NCBI RefSeq assembly: GCF_000526335.1
Contig: NZ_JAFW01000001.1
Span: forward strand, 620,001-684,000
Direction: 5' to 3'
Source of the DNA: Arthrobacter sp. 31Y
Lineage (GTDB): Bacteria; Actinomycetota; Actinomycetes; Actinomycetales; Micrococcaceae
DNA length: 64,000 bases
Below the pieces are notes generated by a model, which did not search any database, was not told the origin of the DNA, and saw only the letters and a program-made list of their open reading frames with translations. This document shows positions 36,631 to 45,641 of the stretch, piece by piece; position 1 is the stretch's first letter; each line of letters starts with the position of its first letter. The position numbers and the translations under genes are program-made.

Positions 36631-37947
36631 TTAGACCCCTTCTACCCGCAGTACGGATGTTACAGAATTAATGACGTCCAAACCTTTGACGGCCTCGACG
36701 GTTGCCGCAAGTGCAGCTTCGGACGCACGGTGCGTCACGATTTTCAGTTCGGCTGACTCAACGTTGGAGGAAGAGTCGCGGTGGATCGTTTGGCGCATGG
36801 TTTCGATCGAAACGCCATTCTCGGCAAAGATGTGCGCAATCCGGGCCAGCACGCCGGCTTGGTCAGCGACATCAAGGCCAATGTAGTAGCTCGTGGTGGA
36901 TGCATCGATGGCCAGTGCCGGGACGTGGCCCGTGGTGGTTTCGGTGCGCCCGGGACCGCCAAGGACCAAGCGACGCGCAGCGGACACGAGGTCACCCAGC
37001 ACAGCAGATGCGGTGGGAGTTCCGCCTGCGCCCTGGCCATAGAACATCAGTTCACCGGCGTTCTCAGCCTCGATGAAGACGGCGTTGAAAGCACCACGGA
37101 CAGCTGCCAGCGGGTGTTCACGCGGCAGGAGGGTGGGGTGGACGCGCACGGAAATGCCGCTGCCGTTCTCCGAAGAGTCGATTTTCTCGGCAATTGCGAG
37201 CAGCTTGATCACAAAGCCGGCTTCTTTGGCGGAGGCGATGTCTGCAGCGCTGACCTTGGTGATGCCTTCGCAATAGACATCGTCCAGCGAGAAGCGCGTG
37301 TGGAACGACAATGACGCAAGAATGGCTGCTTTGGCTGCAGCGTCGTGGCCTTCGACGTCGGCAGTGGGGTCCGCTTCCGCGTATCCCAGACGCTGGGCCT
37401 CCGCCAGTGCATCGGAGAACTGCGCACCAGTGGTGTCCATCTGGTCCAGGATGAAGTTTGTGGTGCCGTTGACAATTCCCAGCACGCGGGTGATGCGATC
37501 TCCGGACAGGCTGTCACGGATGGGGCGCAGGATGGGGATGGCTCCGGCAACGGCAGCTTCGTAGGACAGCTGGACTCCGGCTTTGTCAGCCTCTTCGTAC
37601 AGAGTGGGGCCATCCTGTGCCAGCAGGGCCTTGTTACCTGTGACGACGCACGCGCCGTTTTGGATGGCCGTCAGGATCAGCGAACGGGCGGGCTCGATGC
37701 CGCCCATGAGTTCGATGACCAGGTCTGCTTCCTTGACCAAAGTATCGGCATCGGTGGTGAACAGTTCGCGCGGCAGTTCGACGTCACGCGGAGATTCGAT
37801 ATTGCGCACGGCGATGCCGGAAAGTTCCAGGCGTGCACCGCTGCGGGCAGCGAGGGCCTCGGCGTCGTCAATCAGAATCCGCGCAACCTGGGCCCCAACG
37901 TTGCCACAGCCCAGCAGGGCCACCTTCAAGGTTCGCACTTCAGACAT
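36631..37947 (-). CDS. hom: Homoserine dehydrogenase
   Basis: Reduces aspartate semialdehyde to homoserine. 438 residues: Rossmann motif LLGCGNVGAQVARIL at the N-terminus, the catalytic region TNFILDQMDTTGAQFSDALAEAQRLGYAEADPTADVEG near 170-205 (Lys/Asp/Glu ligands), and a C-terminal ACT domain from about 355 (SYYIGLDVADQAGVLARIAHIF) that gives threonine feedback inhibition. Overlaps the end of lysA by eight bases. Confidence 0.97.
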   Translation of the reverse strand: MSEVRTLKVALLGCGNVGAQVARILIDDAEALAARSGARLELSGIAVRNIESPRDVELPRELFTTDADTLVKEADLVIELMGGIEPARSLILTAIQNGACVVTGNKALLAQDGPTLYEEADKAGVQLSYEAAVAGAIPILRPIRDSLSGDRITRVLGIVNGTTNFILDQMDTTGAQFSDALAEAQRLGYAEADPTADVEGHDAAAKAAILASLSFHTRFSLDDVYCEGITKVSAADIASAKEAGFVIKLLAIAEKIDSSENGSGISVRVHPTLLPREHPLAAVRGAFNAVFIEAENAGELMFYGQGAGGTPTASAVLGDLVSAARRLVLGGPGRTETTTGHVPALAIDASTTSYYIGLDVADQAGVLARIAHIFAENGVSIETMRQTIHRDSSSNVESAELKIVTHRASEAALAATVEAVKGLDVINSVTSVLRVEGV

Positions 37948-39412
37948 TCGCCACTCCCATGTCGCGGTTCAAGAGATCTTCTTCGGTTTCCCCGCGGACA
38001 ATCAGCCGGGCGGCTCCGTCGCGTACAGCGACAACGCCAGGCCGGGCCAGGTAGTTGTAGTTGCTGGAGAGGGCCCAGCAGTAGGCGCCGGTACCCGGTA
38101 CTGCGAGCAAATCACCGGCTGCCACATCCGCGGGCAGATATACATCTCTAACAACTATGTCGCCGCTCTCGCAATGTTTGCCCACTACTCGGGACAGCTG
38201 CGGAGCCGCATCCGAGTCCCGGGAAGCCAAAATTGCCGAATAATCCGCGTCGTAAAGCACCGGGCGGGCGTTGTCGCTCATTCCGCCGTCCACCGACACA
38301 TAGCGCCGTGGATACGTAACGTTCTCTTGCGCTTCTTCACCCGCAGGGGCATCAACGCGGACTGTTTTGAGCGTGCCAACTTCGTACAGCGTGAAAGTGG
38401 TACTGCCCACGATCGCGCGTCCGGGTTCAATGGACACGCGCGGCGGCGTGATGTTCAACTCAGCACACTTGGAGCGTACGACGGCGGCCATCGTCTGGGC
38501 GATCTCTGCGGGCGGACGCGGGGTATCCACCGGTGTGTAGGCGATTCCGTAACCTCCGCCCAGGTCCAGCTCAGGCATGACGATGGAGTACTTGGACTGC
38601 ATGGCGGCAAGGAAGCCCAGGAGTTTCTCCGCTGCTACAGCAAAGCCGTCGGGCTCGAAGATCTGCGAGCCGATGTGGCAGTGAAGCCCCAAAAGCTCGA
38701 CGCTGGCGTAGGAGGTTGCTGCAGCCACTGCTTCCTCGGCCGCGGACAGGCCCGCTTCCTCAGTGGAGTCCCCGGCCATGGAAAGGCCAAACTTCTGGTC
38801 CTCGTGTGCGGTGGCGATGAACTCGTGGGTGTGCGCGTGCACACCAGGGGTCAGGCGCAGCATGACCTTGGCAACCTCGCCGCGGCCGGAAGCTATCTTG
38901 GCGACCCGCTCCAGTTCATCGAGGCTGTCCACCACGATCCTGCCAAGCTTCATGTCCAAGGCGCGGTTGATCTCGGCGTCAGACTTGTTATTGCCGTGTA
39001 AGCCGAGGTTGGAGCCGTCGATTCCTGCGCGGGCGGCGACAGCGAGTTCGCCACCGGAACACGTATCCAGGCGCAGGCCCTCTTCTGCCACCCAACTGGC
39101 CACCGCGGTGCACAGGAAGGACTTCCCTGCGTAGTAGACGTCAACTCCCCCGCAAATGTCAGCGAAGGCGGCGTCGAAGGCGTCCTTGAAGGCACGGGCC
39201 CGGGCGCGGAAGTCCGATTCACTCATGACAAACAGCGGAGTTCCGAACTGTTCCTTGAGTTCACTGACGGAGAGCCCATCAACGGTGACCTCACCGACGT
39301 CGTTCTTCTCAACGCCGGCAGCCCACATGGGCTCCTGAAGTGCATTGAGGTCCCCGGGAACGGCCAACCATTCGGGAGCAAGCGGAGATGCGTGATCAGC
39401 AGCTTGGTTCAT
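37940..39412 (-). CDS. lysA: Diaminopimelate decarboxylase
   Basis: Last step of lysine synthesis, a fold-type III PLP enzyme of 490 residues. The PLP lysine is in VYYAGKSFLC near residue 90; LGLHCHIGSQI near 235, the glycine-rich LDLGGGYGIAY near 280 and SIEPGRAIVG near 320 bind substrate and phosphate. The ATG at 39412 (MNQAADHAS) follows the argS stop by a few bases; a longer frame upstream is argS antiphase and is not used. Confidence 0.96.
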   Translation of the reverse strand: MNQAADHASPLAPEWLAVPGDLNALQEPMWAAGVEKNDVGEVTVDGLSVSELKEQFGTPLFVMSESDFRARARAFKDAFDAAFADICGGVDVYYAGKSFLCTAVASWVAEEGLRLDTCSGGELAVAARAGIDGSNLGLHGNNKSDAEINRALDMKLGRIVVDSLDELERVAKIASGRGEVAKVMLRLTPGVHAHTHEFIATAHEDQKFGLSMAGDSTEEAGLSAAEEAVAAATSYASVELLGLHCHIGSQIFEPDGFAVAAEKLLGFLAAMQSKYSIVMPELDLGGGYGIAYTPVDTPRPPAEIAQTMAAVVRSKCAELNITPPRVSIEPGRAIVGSTTFTLYEVGTLKTVRVDAPAGEEAQENVTYPRRYVSVDGGMSDNARPVLYDADYSAILASRDSDAAPQLSRVVGKHCESGDIVVRDVYLPADVAAGDLLAVPGTGAYCWALSSNYNYLARPGVVAVRDGAARLIVRGETEEDLLNRDMGVANV

Positions 39413-39416
39413 TGCC

Positions 39417-41081
39417 CTACATCCGTTCCGGCGCCGAAACGCCCAGCAGTTCGAGTCCATTGGCAAGCACTTGGCTGGTGGCGTCATTGAGCCACAGGCG
39501 GGTGCGGTTGACGTCCAGGACGGGATCATCACCCTGCGGCGACACCCGGCAGGCGTCATACCAGCGGTGGTAGGCGCCGGCAATGACCTCAAGGTGGCGG
39601 GCCACGCGGTGCGGCTCGCGCAGTTCGGCGGCCTTGGCCACGATGGAAGGATAACTGCCCAGGTAGGACAGCAACTCGTTTTCCGTGGCGTGGTCCAGGA
39701 GCGAGGCGTCGAAGGCGTCTACTCCATCAACCTGGCGCTCCACCCCGGCTTCGGCAGCGTTGCGTGCCGTGCCGCGGGACCGGGCATGGGCATACTGCAC
39801 GTAGAACACCGGGTTCTCGTTGCTGTGCTTCTTCAACAGTTCCGGGTCCAACGTCAGAGGTGAATCGGCCGGGAAACGGGCCAGGGAATACCTGACGGCG
39901 TCCTTGCCAAGCCAGGAAATGAGGTCCTTAAGCTCAATGATGTTGCCGGCACGCTTGGACAACTTGGCACCGTTGACGGACACGAGTTGGCCGATAAGGA
40001 CCTCGATGTTGACCTCGGGATCATCTCCCGCGCAAGCCGCAATGGCCTTAAGGCGGTTGATGTACCCGTGGTGGTCTGCACCGAGCAGGTAGATCTTCTC
40101 GGTAAAGCCCCGGTCCTTCTTGGAGAGGTAGTAGGCGGCGTCCGCAGCAAAATAGGTGGGTTCGCCGTTGGCACGGATCATGACACGGTCTTTGTCGTCC
40201 CCGAAGTCTGTGGTGCGCAGCCAAACAGCACCGCCGTCGTCGAACACGTGGCCCTGTTCCCGAAGGCGGGCGACGGCGGATTCAATGGCACCGGCGTCGT
40301 GCAGTTCCTTTTCCGAGAAGAAGACATCAAACGCCACCCCGAATTCAGCCAAGGTGGTCTTGATGTCCGCCATCTGGGCCTCGTATGCAGCGGCACGGAT
40401 GACGGGCAAAGCTGCCTCGTCCGTCAGCTCACGGATACCGGGGTGCGCCTTAAGGACTTCGTCGCCAAGTTCACGGATGTATTCGCCCGGGTAACCACCC
40501 TCCGGAACGCCGCGGCCGTGAAGCCGGGAAAGGACGGAGTTGGCAAAGACGTTCATCTGCGAGCCGGCGTCGTTGATGTAATACTCGGCAGTGACGTCGG
40601 CGCCGGAGGCACGCAAGACCCGGGCAATCGCATCGCCCAGGGCCGCCCAGCGGGTGTGCCCGATGTGGAGCGGACCCGTGGGATTTGCCGAAACGAACTC
40701 CATATTCACCACGCGTCCCGCGAGCGCCTGGTTGGTGCCATAGCTTGTTCCAGCCTCAACAATGGCCTTGGCAAGGACACCGGCCGTAGCGGCATCCACG
40801 GTGATGTTGAGGAAGCCGGGACCGGCGATTTCCACTCCGGTGACACCGGGAATGCCCTGCAGATGGCTGCTGAGAATTCCCGCGAATTCGCGCGGGTTCA
40901 TGCCGGCCTGCTTGGAGAGCTGCAGGGCGATGTTGGTGGCCCAGTCTCCATGATCCCGGTTCTTGGGTCGCTCCACTCGCACGGAATCGGGCACAGCAGA
41001 TTCCGTCAAGGTAATTTCGCCGGTAGAGACGGCGTCCTTAAGGCAGGCGGATATGGCAGCAGAGAGTTCTTCGGGAGTCAC
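39417..41081 (-). CDS. argS: Arginyl-tRNA synthetase
   Basis: Class I synthetase, 554 residues. The HIGH motif is in NPTGPLHIGHTRWAALGD near residue 130, the KMSK-like motif is KLSKRAGN near 385, and the N-terminal Add-1 domain and the C-terminal DALR anticodon-binding domain (last 110 residues, ending with SAPERM) are complete. It begins with GTG at 41081 and heads the lysA-hom-thrC-thrB operon, the same order as in mycobacteria and corynebacteria. Confidence 0.97.
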   Translation of the reverse strand: MTPEELSAAISACLKDAVSTGEITLTESAVPDSVRVERPKNRDHGDWATNIALQLSKQAGMNPREFAGILSSHLQGIPGVTGVEIAGPGFLNITVDAATAGVLAKAIVEAGTSYGTNQALAGRVVNMEFVSANPTGPLHIGHTRWAALGDAIARVLRASGADVTAEYYINDAGSQMNVFANSVLSRLHGRGVPEGGYPGEYIRELGDEVLKAHPGIRELTDEAALPVIRAAAYEAQMADIKTTLAEFGVAFDVFFSEKELHDAGAIESAVARLREQGHVFDDGGAVWLRTTDFGDDKDRVMIRANGEPTYFAADAAYYLSKKDRGFTEKIYLLGADHHGYINRLKAIAACAGDDPEVNIEVLIGQLVSVNGAKLSKRAGNIIELKDLISWLGKDAVRYSLARFPADSPLTLDPELLKKHSNENPVFYVQYAHARSRGTARNAAEAGVERQVDGVDAFDASLLDHATENELLSYLGSYPSIVAKAAELREPHRVARHLEVIAGAYHRWYDACRVSPQGDDPVLDVNRTRLWLNDATSQVLANGLELLGVSAPERM

Positions 41082-41152
41082 GCTTCTAGCCTACCGGGGG
41101 CCCGCAAAGTCGCGGAATTGAGGGTCCCGTATGTGGATACCGTGGACACAGA

Positions 41153-41317
41153 TCAATCACAGGAATGGCTGCCAGACGGCACAGACTGAACCATTACGCT
41201 GAATTCAACGTTGTGAATACGTAGGAGGTGGCCTTGCTGGTCATCCCGGTACACGCAGTAACCCTGACGGAAATGACCATTGACGAATTCTTGTCCAGTT
41301 GAAACGAGCAGAATCAT
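41153..41317 (-). CDS. Candidate 54-residue ORF upstream of argS
   Basis: An ATG at 41317, preceded by GGAG at a 10-base spacing, opens a frame that reads MILLVSTGQEFVNGHFRQGY and ends at a TGA at 41153. The composition is normal for a soluble protein and not the Arg/Pro-rich type of chance frames in this genome. Its ATG overlaps the ATG of the divergent FMN lipoprotein (shared CATG). No family is recognised and it lies in the intergenic space, so it may also be random. Confidence 0.25.
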   Translation of the reverse strand: MILLVSTGQEFVNGHFRQGYCVYRDDQQGHLLRIHNVEFSVMVQSVPSGSHSCD

Positions 41318-41804
41318 GACTACGCCACTCCGCAAGAGCCTCTACGTTGGTTTCGCGGGCCTCTCCATCATCGGAACAGCCGCGGCATGCGCCCCCACAA
41401 CCGAAGCGCCAACTACCCAGACCCCGGCTACCCAGGACGGTGGTCAGGCCGCAACCGGAACCCCGACATCTGCAGCATCATCAACGGCTATAGCTTCCAC
41501 GGGCGGCTCCACCTATAAGGACGGAACGTACAGCTCCGACGGCACGTACACCTCACCCAATGGCCAGGAAACGGTGGGTGTTGAACTGACGCTGGCGGCC
41601 GATAAGGTTTCGGCGGTCAACATCACGGTCCACCCTTCCAACCCCAATACCAAGAAGTTCCAGGGTGAATTCGCCAGTGGCATCGCCGCGCAGATCGTGG
41701 GCAAGGACATCGACGACCTCAACGTCTCCAAGGTGGCTGGCTCTTCGCTGACCTCGGGGGGCTTCAACGAAGCCGTGGAACAGATCAAGTCCAAGGCCAA
41801 GTAG
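41316..41804 (+). CDS. FMN-binding domain lipoprotein
   Basis: A 162-residue exported protein. It has a signal peptide with a cysteine at residue 25 (TAAAC, a loose lipobox), a Thr/Pro/Ala-rich linker to residue 65, and a small FMN-binding domain (PF04205 type, GTYTSPNGQETVGVELTL). The motif where ApbE attaches FMN is normally SGAT; here it reads AGSSLTSGGF (residues 141-150), so the acceptor would be Ser144 or Thr146. The next gene is apbE, six bases away, followed by a membrane reductase, which strongly supports a covalent flavin carrier on the outer face of the membrane. The start ATG at 41316 is chosen by the signal peptide. Confidence 0.85.
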   Translation: MTTPLRKSLYVGFAGLSIIGTAAACAPTTEAPTTQTPATQDGGQAATGTPTSAASSTAIASTGGSTYKDGTYSSDGTYTSPNGQETVGVELTLAADKVSAVNITVHPSNPNTKKFQGEFASGIAAQIVGKDIDDLNVSKVAGSSLTSGGFNEAVEQIKSKAK

Positions 41805-41809
41805 CGGCC

Positions 41810-42682
41810 ATGCCGCACCCTGGCTGGAGGACCTTCAGTTTCGAAGGGATCGGTACGCAGTGGGAGATTTCGACGCCGATTGAGGTTGCTCCCGCAGTCC
41901 AGGGCGAACTGCTTGAGACTGTTGCAGAGTACGACCAGACGTGGTCACGTTTCAGGCCCGATTCCTTGGTCTCAGGCGTTTCCCGTGGGCCAGGCCGGAT
42001 GACATTGCCGGAGCATGCCACCGCCCTCCAGGAGGTGTATTCCGCGCTGTATCGCCTCAGCGGTGGAGCCATGACCCCGCTCATCGGCAGCAGCCTGGAG
42101 CGGCTGGGGTATGACTCCGCTTACACGCTTGCTCCTTCCGGAAATCCCTTGGCCCCGCCCCGGTGGGAAGACGTCCTTGACTGGAGAGGCACGGAGCTGG
42201 CCGCCCGAGAACCGGTGGTCTTGGACGTGGGCGCCGCCGGCAAGGGCCAACTTGTAGACCTGCTGGGCGAAGTCCTGCAGGAGAGGGGCCATACCGATTT
42301 CCTGGTGGACGGAAGCGGCGACATGCTGCACGCCGGCGACCATCCAGTCACTGTTGCCCTGGAGCACCCTTATAACCCGCGGCAGGCCATAGGTACTGTG
42401 GAGCTGGATAACGCAGCCCTGTGCGCCTCTGCTTCCAACCGCCGAACATGGGGCGATGGTCTCCACCACGTCCTGGATGGAACTACTGGCAGGCCAATCG
42501 TCACCACAGTGGCTACCTGGACCATGGCGGCGAGCGCTCTGGTGGCGGATGCACTGGCCACAGCGTTGTTCATGCTTGCGCCCCCTCTTCTCGCGGAAGA
42601 GTTTGAATTCTCTTGGTTGAAGGTATCTTCCAGTGGTGCTGCCACGTTTTCGACCCGTTTTGAGGGGAGACTGTTCACATGA
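41810..42682 (+). CDS. apbE: FAD:protein FMN transferase ApbE
   Basis: Moves FMN from FAD to a Thr/Ser of a target protein in the presence of magnesium. The 290-residue protein lacks an obvious signal peptide and keeps the family core: SFEGIGTQWEIS at the N-terminus, VVLDVGAAGKGQLVD near residue 140 (DlGaiaKGy region), FLVDGSGDMLHAG near 165, and HHVLDGTTGRPI near 220 with the His-Asp segment. The cytosolic form may act on the membrane NqrB/RnfD-like partner. Its stop overlaps the next start by four bases (ATGA). Confidence 0.9.
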   Translation: MPHPGWRTFSFEGIGTQWEISTPIEVAPAVQGELLETVAEYDQTWSRFRPDSLVSGVSRGPGRMTLPEHATALQEVYSALYRLSGGAMTPLIGSSLERLGYDSAYTLAPSGNPLAPPRWEDVLDWRGTELAAREPVVLDVGAAGKGQLVDLLGEVLQERGHTDFLVDGSGDMLHAGDHPVTVALEHPYNPRQAIGTVELDNAALCASASNRRTWGDGLHHVLDGTTGRPIVTTVATWTMAASALVADALATALFMLAPPLLAEEFEFSWLKVSSSGAATFSTRFEGRLFT

Positions 42683-44181
42683 TTGCCGCTAAGTCCCGAG
42701 TGGACACCTGGTTGGGACGCTTCACCATGTACCGCCTGATTCTCTGGGTGCTGGGCGCGCTGGTGGCCTACAGCATGATCCTTGACATCCTGGGGTGGTT
42801 GACCTTTGGCCTGCCCGAGATGCTGGTTCATTTGGTGCTTTGCCTTGGCGTCACCTATGCGTCCAGCCGGCTGCTTGCCTTGCTCTTCGGAGTCAAACCC
42901 CATACGGAGTCCTCGCTGATCACCGGGCTGCTGCTGTACTTCCTGTTTTGGCCTGCCTTCGGAGCGATGGATATGGCGGGCGTTGCCTTGGCCTGCGTGC
43001 TGGCGAGCGTCTCCAAGTATGCTCTGGCTTTCCGTGGGCGCCATATCTTCAACCCGGCCGCGGTCGGCGCGTTCATCACTGGGCTGACCGGACTGAACAT
43101 CGCCACATGGTGGGCCGCAACGCCAGCCATGCTCTGGATACTGGTTCCAGGAGTGCTGATGGTCCTGTACCGCACTCGGAAAATGCTGATGGCCACCGTT
43201 TTCTTGGTGGCTGCCACCAGCATCATCACTGTGGAGTTACTGGGCCGCAATATGACGTTGGGCCAGGCCCTTTGGCAGTCCCTGGCGCAACGGCCGCTGC
43301 TGTTTTTCGTAGGTTTCATGCTCTCGGAGCCACTTACCCTGCCGCCCCGTCGCTGGCAGCAGCTGGCACTGGCCGCCGTCGTGGGTGTTGTCTTCGCAGT
43401 GCCTTACAACTTCGGCTTCATTGCCAACTCCCCGGAACTGGCACTGTTGCTGGGCAACCTCATTGCCTTCTTCCTGGGACAGCGCGGTGGCGTCAACCTG
43501 ACGTTCAAGGGTTCACGCCCCCTCACCTCTGCCAGTACTGAATTCAGGTTCGAACCGCTGAGGCCAGTGCGCTTCACAGCGGGGCAGTTCATGGAGCTCA
43601 ACCTTCCCCATGCAGGCTCCGATGGCAAAGGGCGTCGCCGCGTCTTCAGCATCACCAGCCCGCCAGGCGCGGAGGAAATCACGTTCGGCGTGGGTACGGC
43701 CGAGCCCCTTTCCACCGCCAAGAAGGCCCTGTTCGCGCTGCGACCCGGCGACAGCATTTCGGCAACAGCGGTGGGTGGCGACTTTATTCTTCCGAACGAC
43801 GCCGGGAAGCCCGTCCTGCTCATCGCTGCGGGAATCGGCATCACACCATTCCTGTCGCAGCTGGCGGCCAAGGACGCCGCTCGCGACACCGTGGTGCTGT
43901 ACCTCGCGAAGAGTCCCGATGAGTTGGCCTCCGTGGAGCAATTGGAAGCGTCCGGCGCCAGGGTGATAGCCCGGCTCGCGGACGGGTCCGCTCCCCCGGA
44001 CTTCATGCTCGACGCCGGCGCCGCCCGGATCGAGGCCCCGCGCCTGAAGGAGCTGGTTCCGGACATTGCGGATCGTGAAGTGTTTGTCTCCGGTTCCCCG
44101 GCAAGCGTGGATTCCCTGCGGGCGGCAGCACGTGGCGCAGGAGCCCGCCGGGTCCATGTGGACTCGTTCGCGGGCTACTGA
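42679..44181 (+). CDS. NqrB/RnfD-like membrane domain fused to ferredoxin-NADP reductase-like domain
   Basis: A 500-residue protein. Residues 10-270 carry eight or more membrane helices of the NqrB/RnfD type, including RHIFNPAAVGAFITGL near 115. From about residue 285 there is a cytosolic FAD/NAD(P)-binding module: FTAGQFMELNLP, RRRVFSITSPP (the RxYS flavin motif), GDFILP, and the dinucleotide loop LLIAAGIGITPFLSQL near 395. It is expected to take electrons from NAD(P)H and pass them through the membrane to the flavinylated lipoprotein. The start overlaps the apbE stop. Confidence 0.87.
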   Translation: MIAAKSRVDTWLGRFTMYRLILWVLGALVAYSMILDILGWLTFGLPEMLVHLVLCLGVTYASSRLLALLFGVKPHTESSLITGLLLYFLFWPAFGAMDMAGVALACVLASVSKYALAFRGRHIFNPAAVGAFITGLTGLNIATWWAATPAMLWILVPGVLMVLYRTRKMLMATVFLVAATSIITVELLGRNMTLGQALWQSLAQRPLLFFVGFMLSEPLTLPPRRWQQLALAAVVGVVFAVPYNFGFIANSPELALLLGNLIAFFLGQRGGVNLTFKGSRPLTSASTEFRFEPLRPVRFTAGQFMELNLPHAGSDGKGRRRVFSITSPPGAEEITFGVGTAEPLSTAKKALFALRPGDSISATAVGGDFILPNDAGKPVLLIAAGIGITPFLSQLAAKDAARDTVVLYLAKSPDELASVEQLEASGARVIARLADGSAPPDFMLDAGAARIEAPRLKELVPDIADREVFVSGSPASVDSLRAAARGAGARRVHVDSFAGY

Positions 44182-44221
44182 TTGGCACGGCCCGGACCTG
44201 GCTCGCCGCGGTGGCGTCGGG

Positions 44222-44252
44222 TTTTCATTTGCGGCGCAGTGGCTGCTAAGCT
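44222..44252 (+). promoter_or_regulatory. Candidate promoter for tRNA-Arg
   Basis: TTTTCA at 44222 and TAAGCT at 44247 with a 19-base spacer, 38 bases before the mature tRNA 5' end. The match to a sigma-70-type promoter is loose. Confidence 0.3.
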
Positions 44253-44289
44253 CTAGGACGTCCCACCGGCAACGGAGGGAACCCTGGAT

Positions 44290-44362
44290 GCCCTCGTAGC
44301 TCAGGGGATAGAGCGTCTGCCTCCGGAGCAGAAGGCCGTAGGTTCGAATCCTATCGAGGGCA
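44290..44362 (+). tRNA. tRNA-Arg (CCG)
   Basis: A 73-nt cloverleaf without encoded CCA. The acceptor stem is GCCCTCG with CGAGGGC and discriminator A. The anticodon loop CTCCGGA between TCTGC and GCAGA gives anticodon CCG, which reads the CGG codon. The T loop is GGTTCGAATCC. A hairpin terminator follows seven bases downstream. Confidence 0.97.
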
Positions 44363-44368
44363 CAATGA

Positions 44369-44400
44369 ATACCCCGCCAGCAAAGCTGGCGGGGTATTTT
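44369..44400 (+). terminator. Rho-independent terminator of tRNA-Arg
   Basis: Perfect 13-base arms (ATACCCCGCCAGC and complement) around AAA, followed by TTT. Confidence 0.92.
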
Positions 44401-44519
44401 CGTTGGCCGGATACTCACTATCAGTTCGGGGCTTGCCGGTCCTGAACCGCAATAATGTCCGACCCTGCTCCTAGGCTGAATCCAGTTGGTCATACCGATA
44501 GCCAAAGGGGTTTGCCGTG

Positions 44520-45560
44520 ATGTGCTCGATCGTTCCGCCGTACATGCTTCGCAAGATTGCCGCCCAAAACGAGCCACGGCTGCGTGCTGTGGCCCGGGCA
44601 GCCAAAGAGTCGCTGCTGCACATTAAGGACTTGCAGGCCATCCGCACGGCGCCCATCCCGCCGGCGCCACCCAGTGCCCGCCAGGCCAAGCCCGGTCCGG
44701 CGAAGCGGACCATTTATGATGCTGAGTCTTCAGAAGCATTGCCCGGACGTGTGGTCCGGAACGAAGGGGCGGCGCCTGTTGGTGACGTGGCCGCCGATGA
44801 GGCCTATGACGGTCTCGGGAGCACGCATCGCCTGTATGGCGAGATTTTCGGCAGGGACTCGATTGACGATGCCGGCCTCGCCCTGGATGCAACTGTCCAT
44901 TACGGGAAGCTCTATGACAACGCTTTTTGGGATGGCTCCCAAATGGTTTTTGGCGATGGCGATGGGCAGATCTTCCAGCGCTTCACCAAGTCCCTCAGCG
45001 TCATTGGCCACGAACTCGCTCACGGGGTTACCCAATACACTGCCAATCTGGCCTACCGGAACCAGGCCGGTGCGCTCAACGAGTCCATGTCTGACGTGTT
45101 CGGCGTCCTTGTGGAGCAGTACCTGAAGAAGGATTCCGCGGAGCAAGCCAGTTGGCTCATCGGTGAGGGACTCTTCACAGACCAAGTCCAAGGCGCCGCC
45201 TTACGCTCCATGAAAGCACCAGGCACCGCTTACGACGACGACGTCCTCGGCAAGGATCCCCAGCCGGACTCCATGGATACGTACGTGCGGACCAGTGCTG
45301 ACAATGGCGGAGTGCATATCAACTCCGGAATCCCCAACAAGGCTTTCTACGTGGTGGCCACAGAACTTGGTGGCAATGCGTGGGAGGCGCCGGGCCAGAT
45401 CTGGTACGGCACGCTGACCAGCGGAAGCCTCCCCGCGACGTGCACGTTCGGAAAATTCGCCAAGACCACCGTGGCCACCGCCGAAGAACTCTTCGGTTCC
45501 GGTTCTGCGGAGCATGACGCCGTCCTGAAGGCGTGGGAGACTGTGAAGGTCAAGGTTTAG
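44520..45560 (+). CDS. M4 metallopeptidase, protealysin-like
   Basis: Thermolysin-family zinc protease of about 346 residues. The zinc site is HELAH at residues 164-168 with the third ligand Glu188 in NESMSD; VHINSGIPNKAFY near 255 supplies the catalytic His. There is no signal peptide; instead a short N-terminal propeptide begins MCSIVPPYMLRKIA with the PPYML motif of protealysin-like precursors, and the mature part likely starts near RTIYDAESSEALPG at residue 63. A GTG one codon upstream (44517) may be used. The neighbour downstream is an emfourin-like inhibitor. Confidence 0.92.
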   Translation: MCSIVPPYMLRKIAAQNEPRLRAVARAAKESLLHIKDLQAIRTAPIPPAPPSARQAKPGPAKRTIYDAESSEALPGRVVRNEGAAPVGDVAADEAYDGLGSTHRLYGEIFGRDSIDDAGLALDATVHYGKLYDNAFWDGSQMVFGDGDGQIFQRFTKSLSVIGHELAHGVTQYTANLAYRNQAGALNESMSDVFGVLVEQYLKKDSAEQASWLIGEGLFTDQVQGAALRSMKAPGTAYDDDVLGKDPQPDSMDTYVRTSADNGGVHINSGIPNKAFYVVATELGGNAWEAPGQIWYGTLTSGSLPATCTFGKFAKTTVATAEELFGSGSAEHDAVLKAWETVKVKV

Positions 45561-45641
45561 TCAGCTGGCGGGACCGGACTGTTCGCTTCGGTCCCTGCCG
45601 GTTGGCTGGCTACGGAACAAAAGAACGAGAAGCAGCCGGTC

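Noticed and set aside
37583..39001. Long plus-strand frame opposite hom and lysA
   Set aside because: Antisense of two well-conserved genes; no ribosome site and no recognisable domain.
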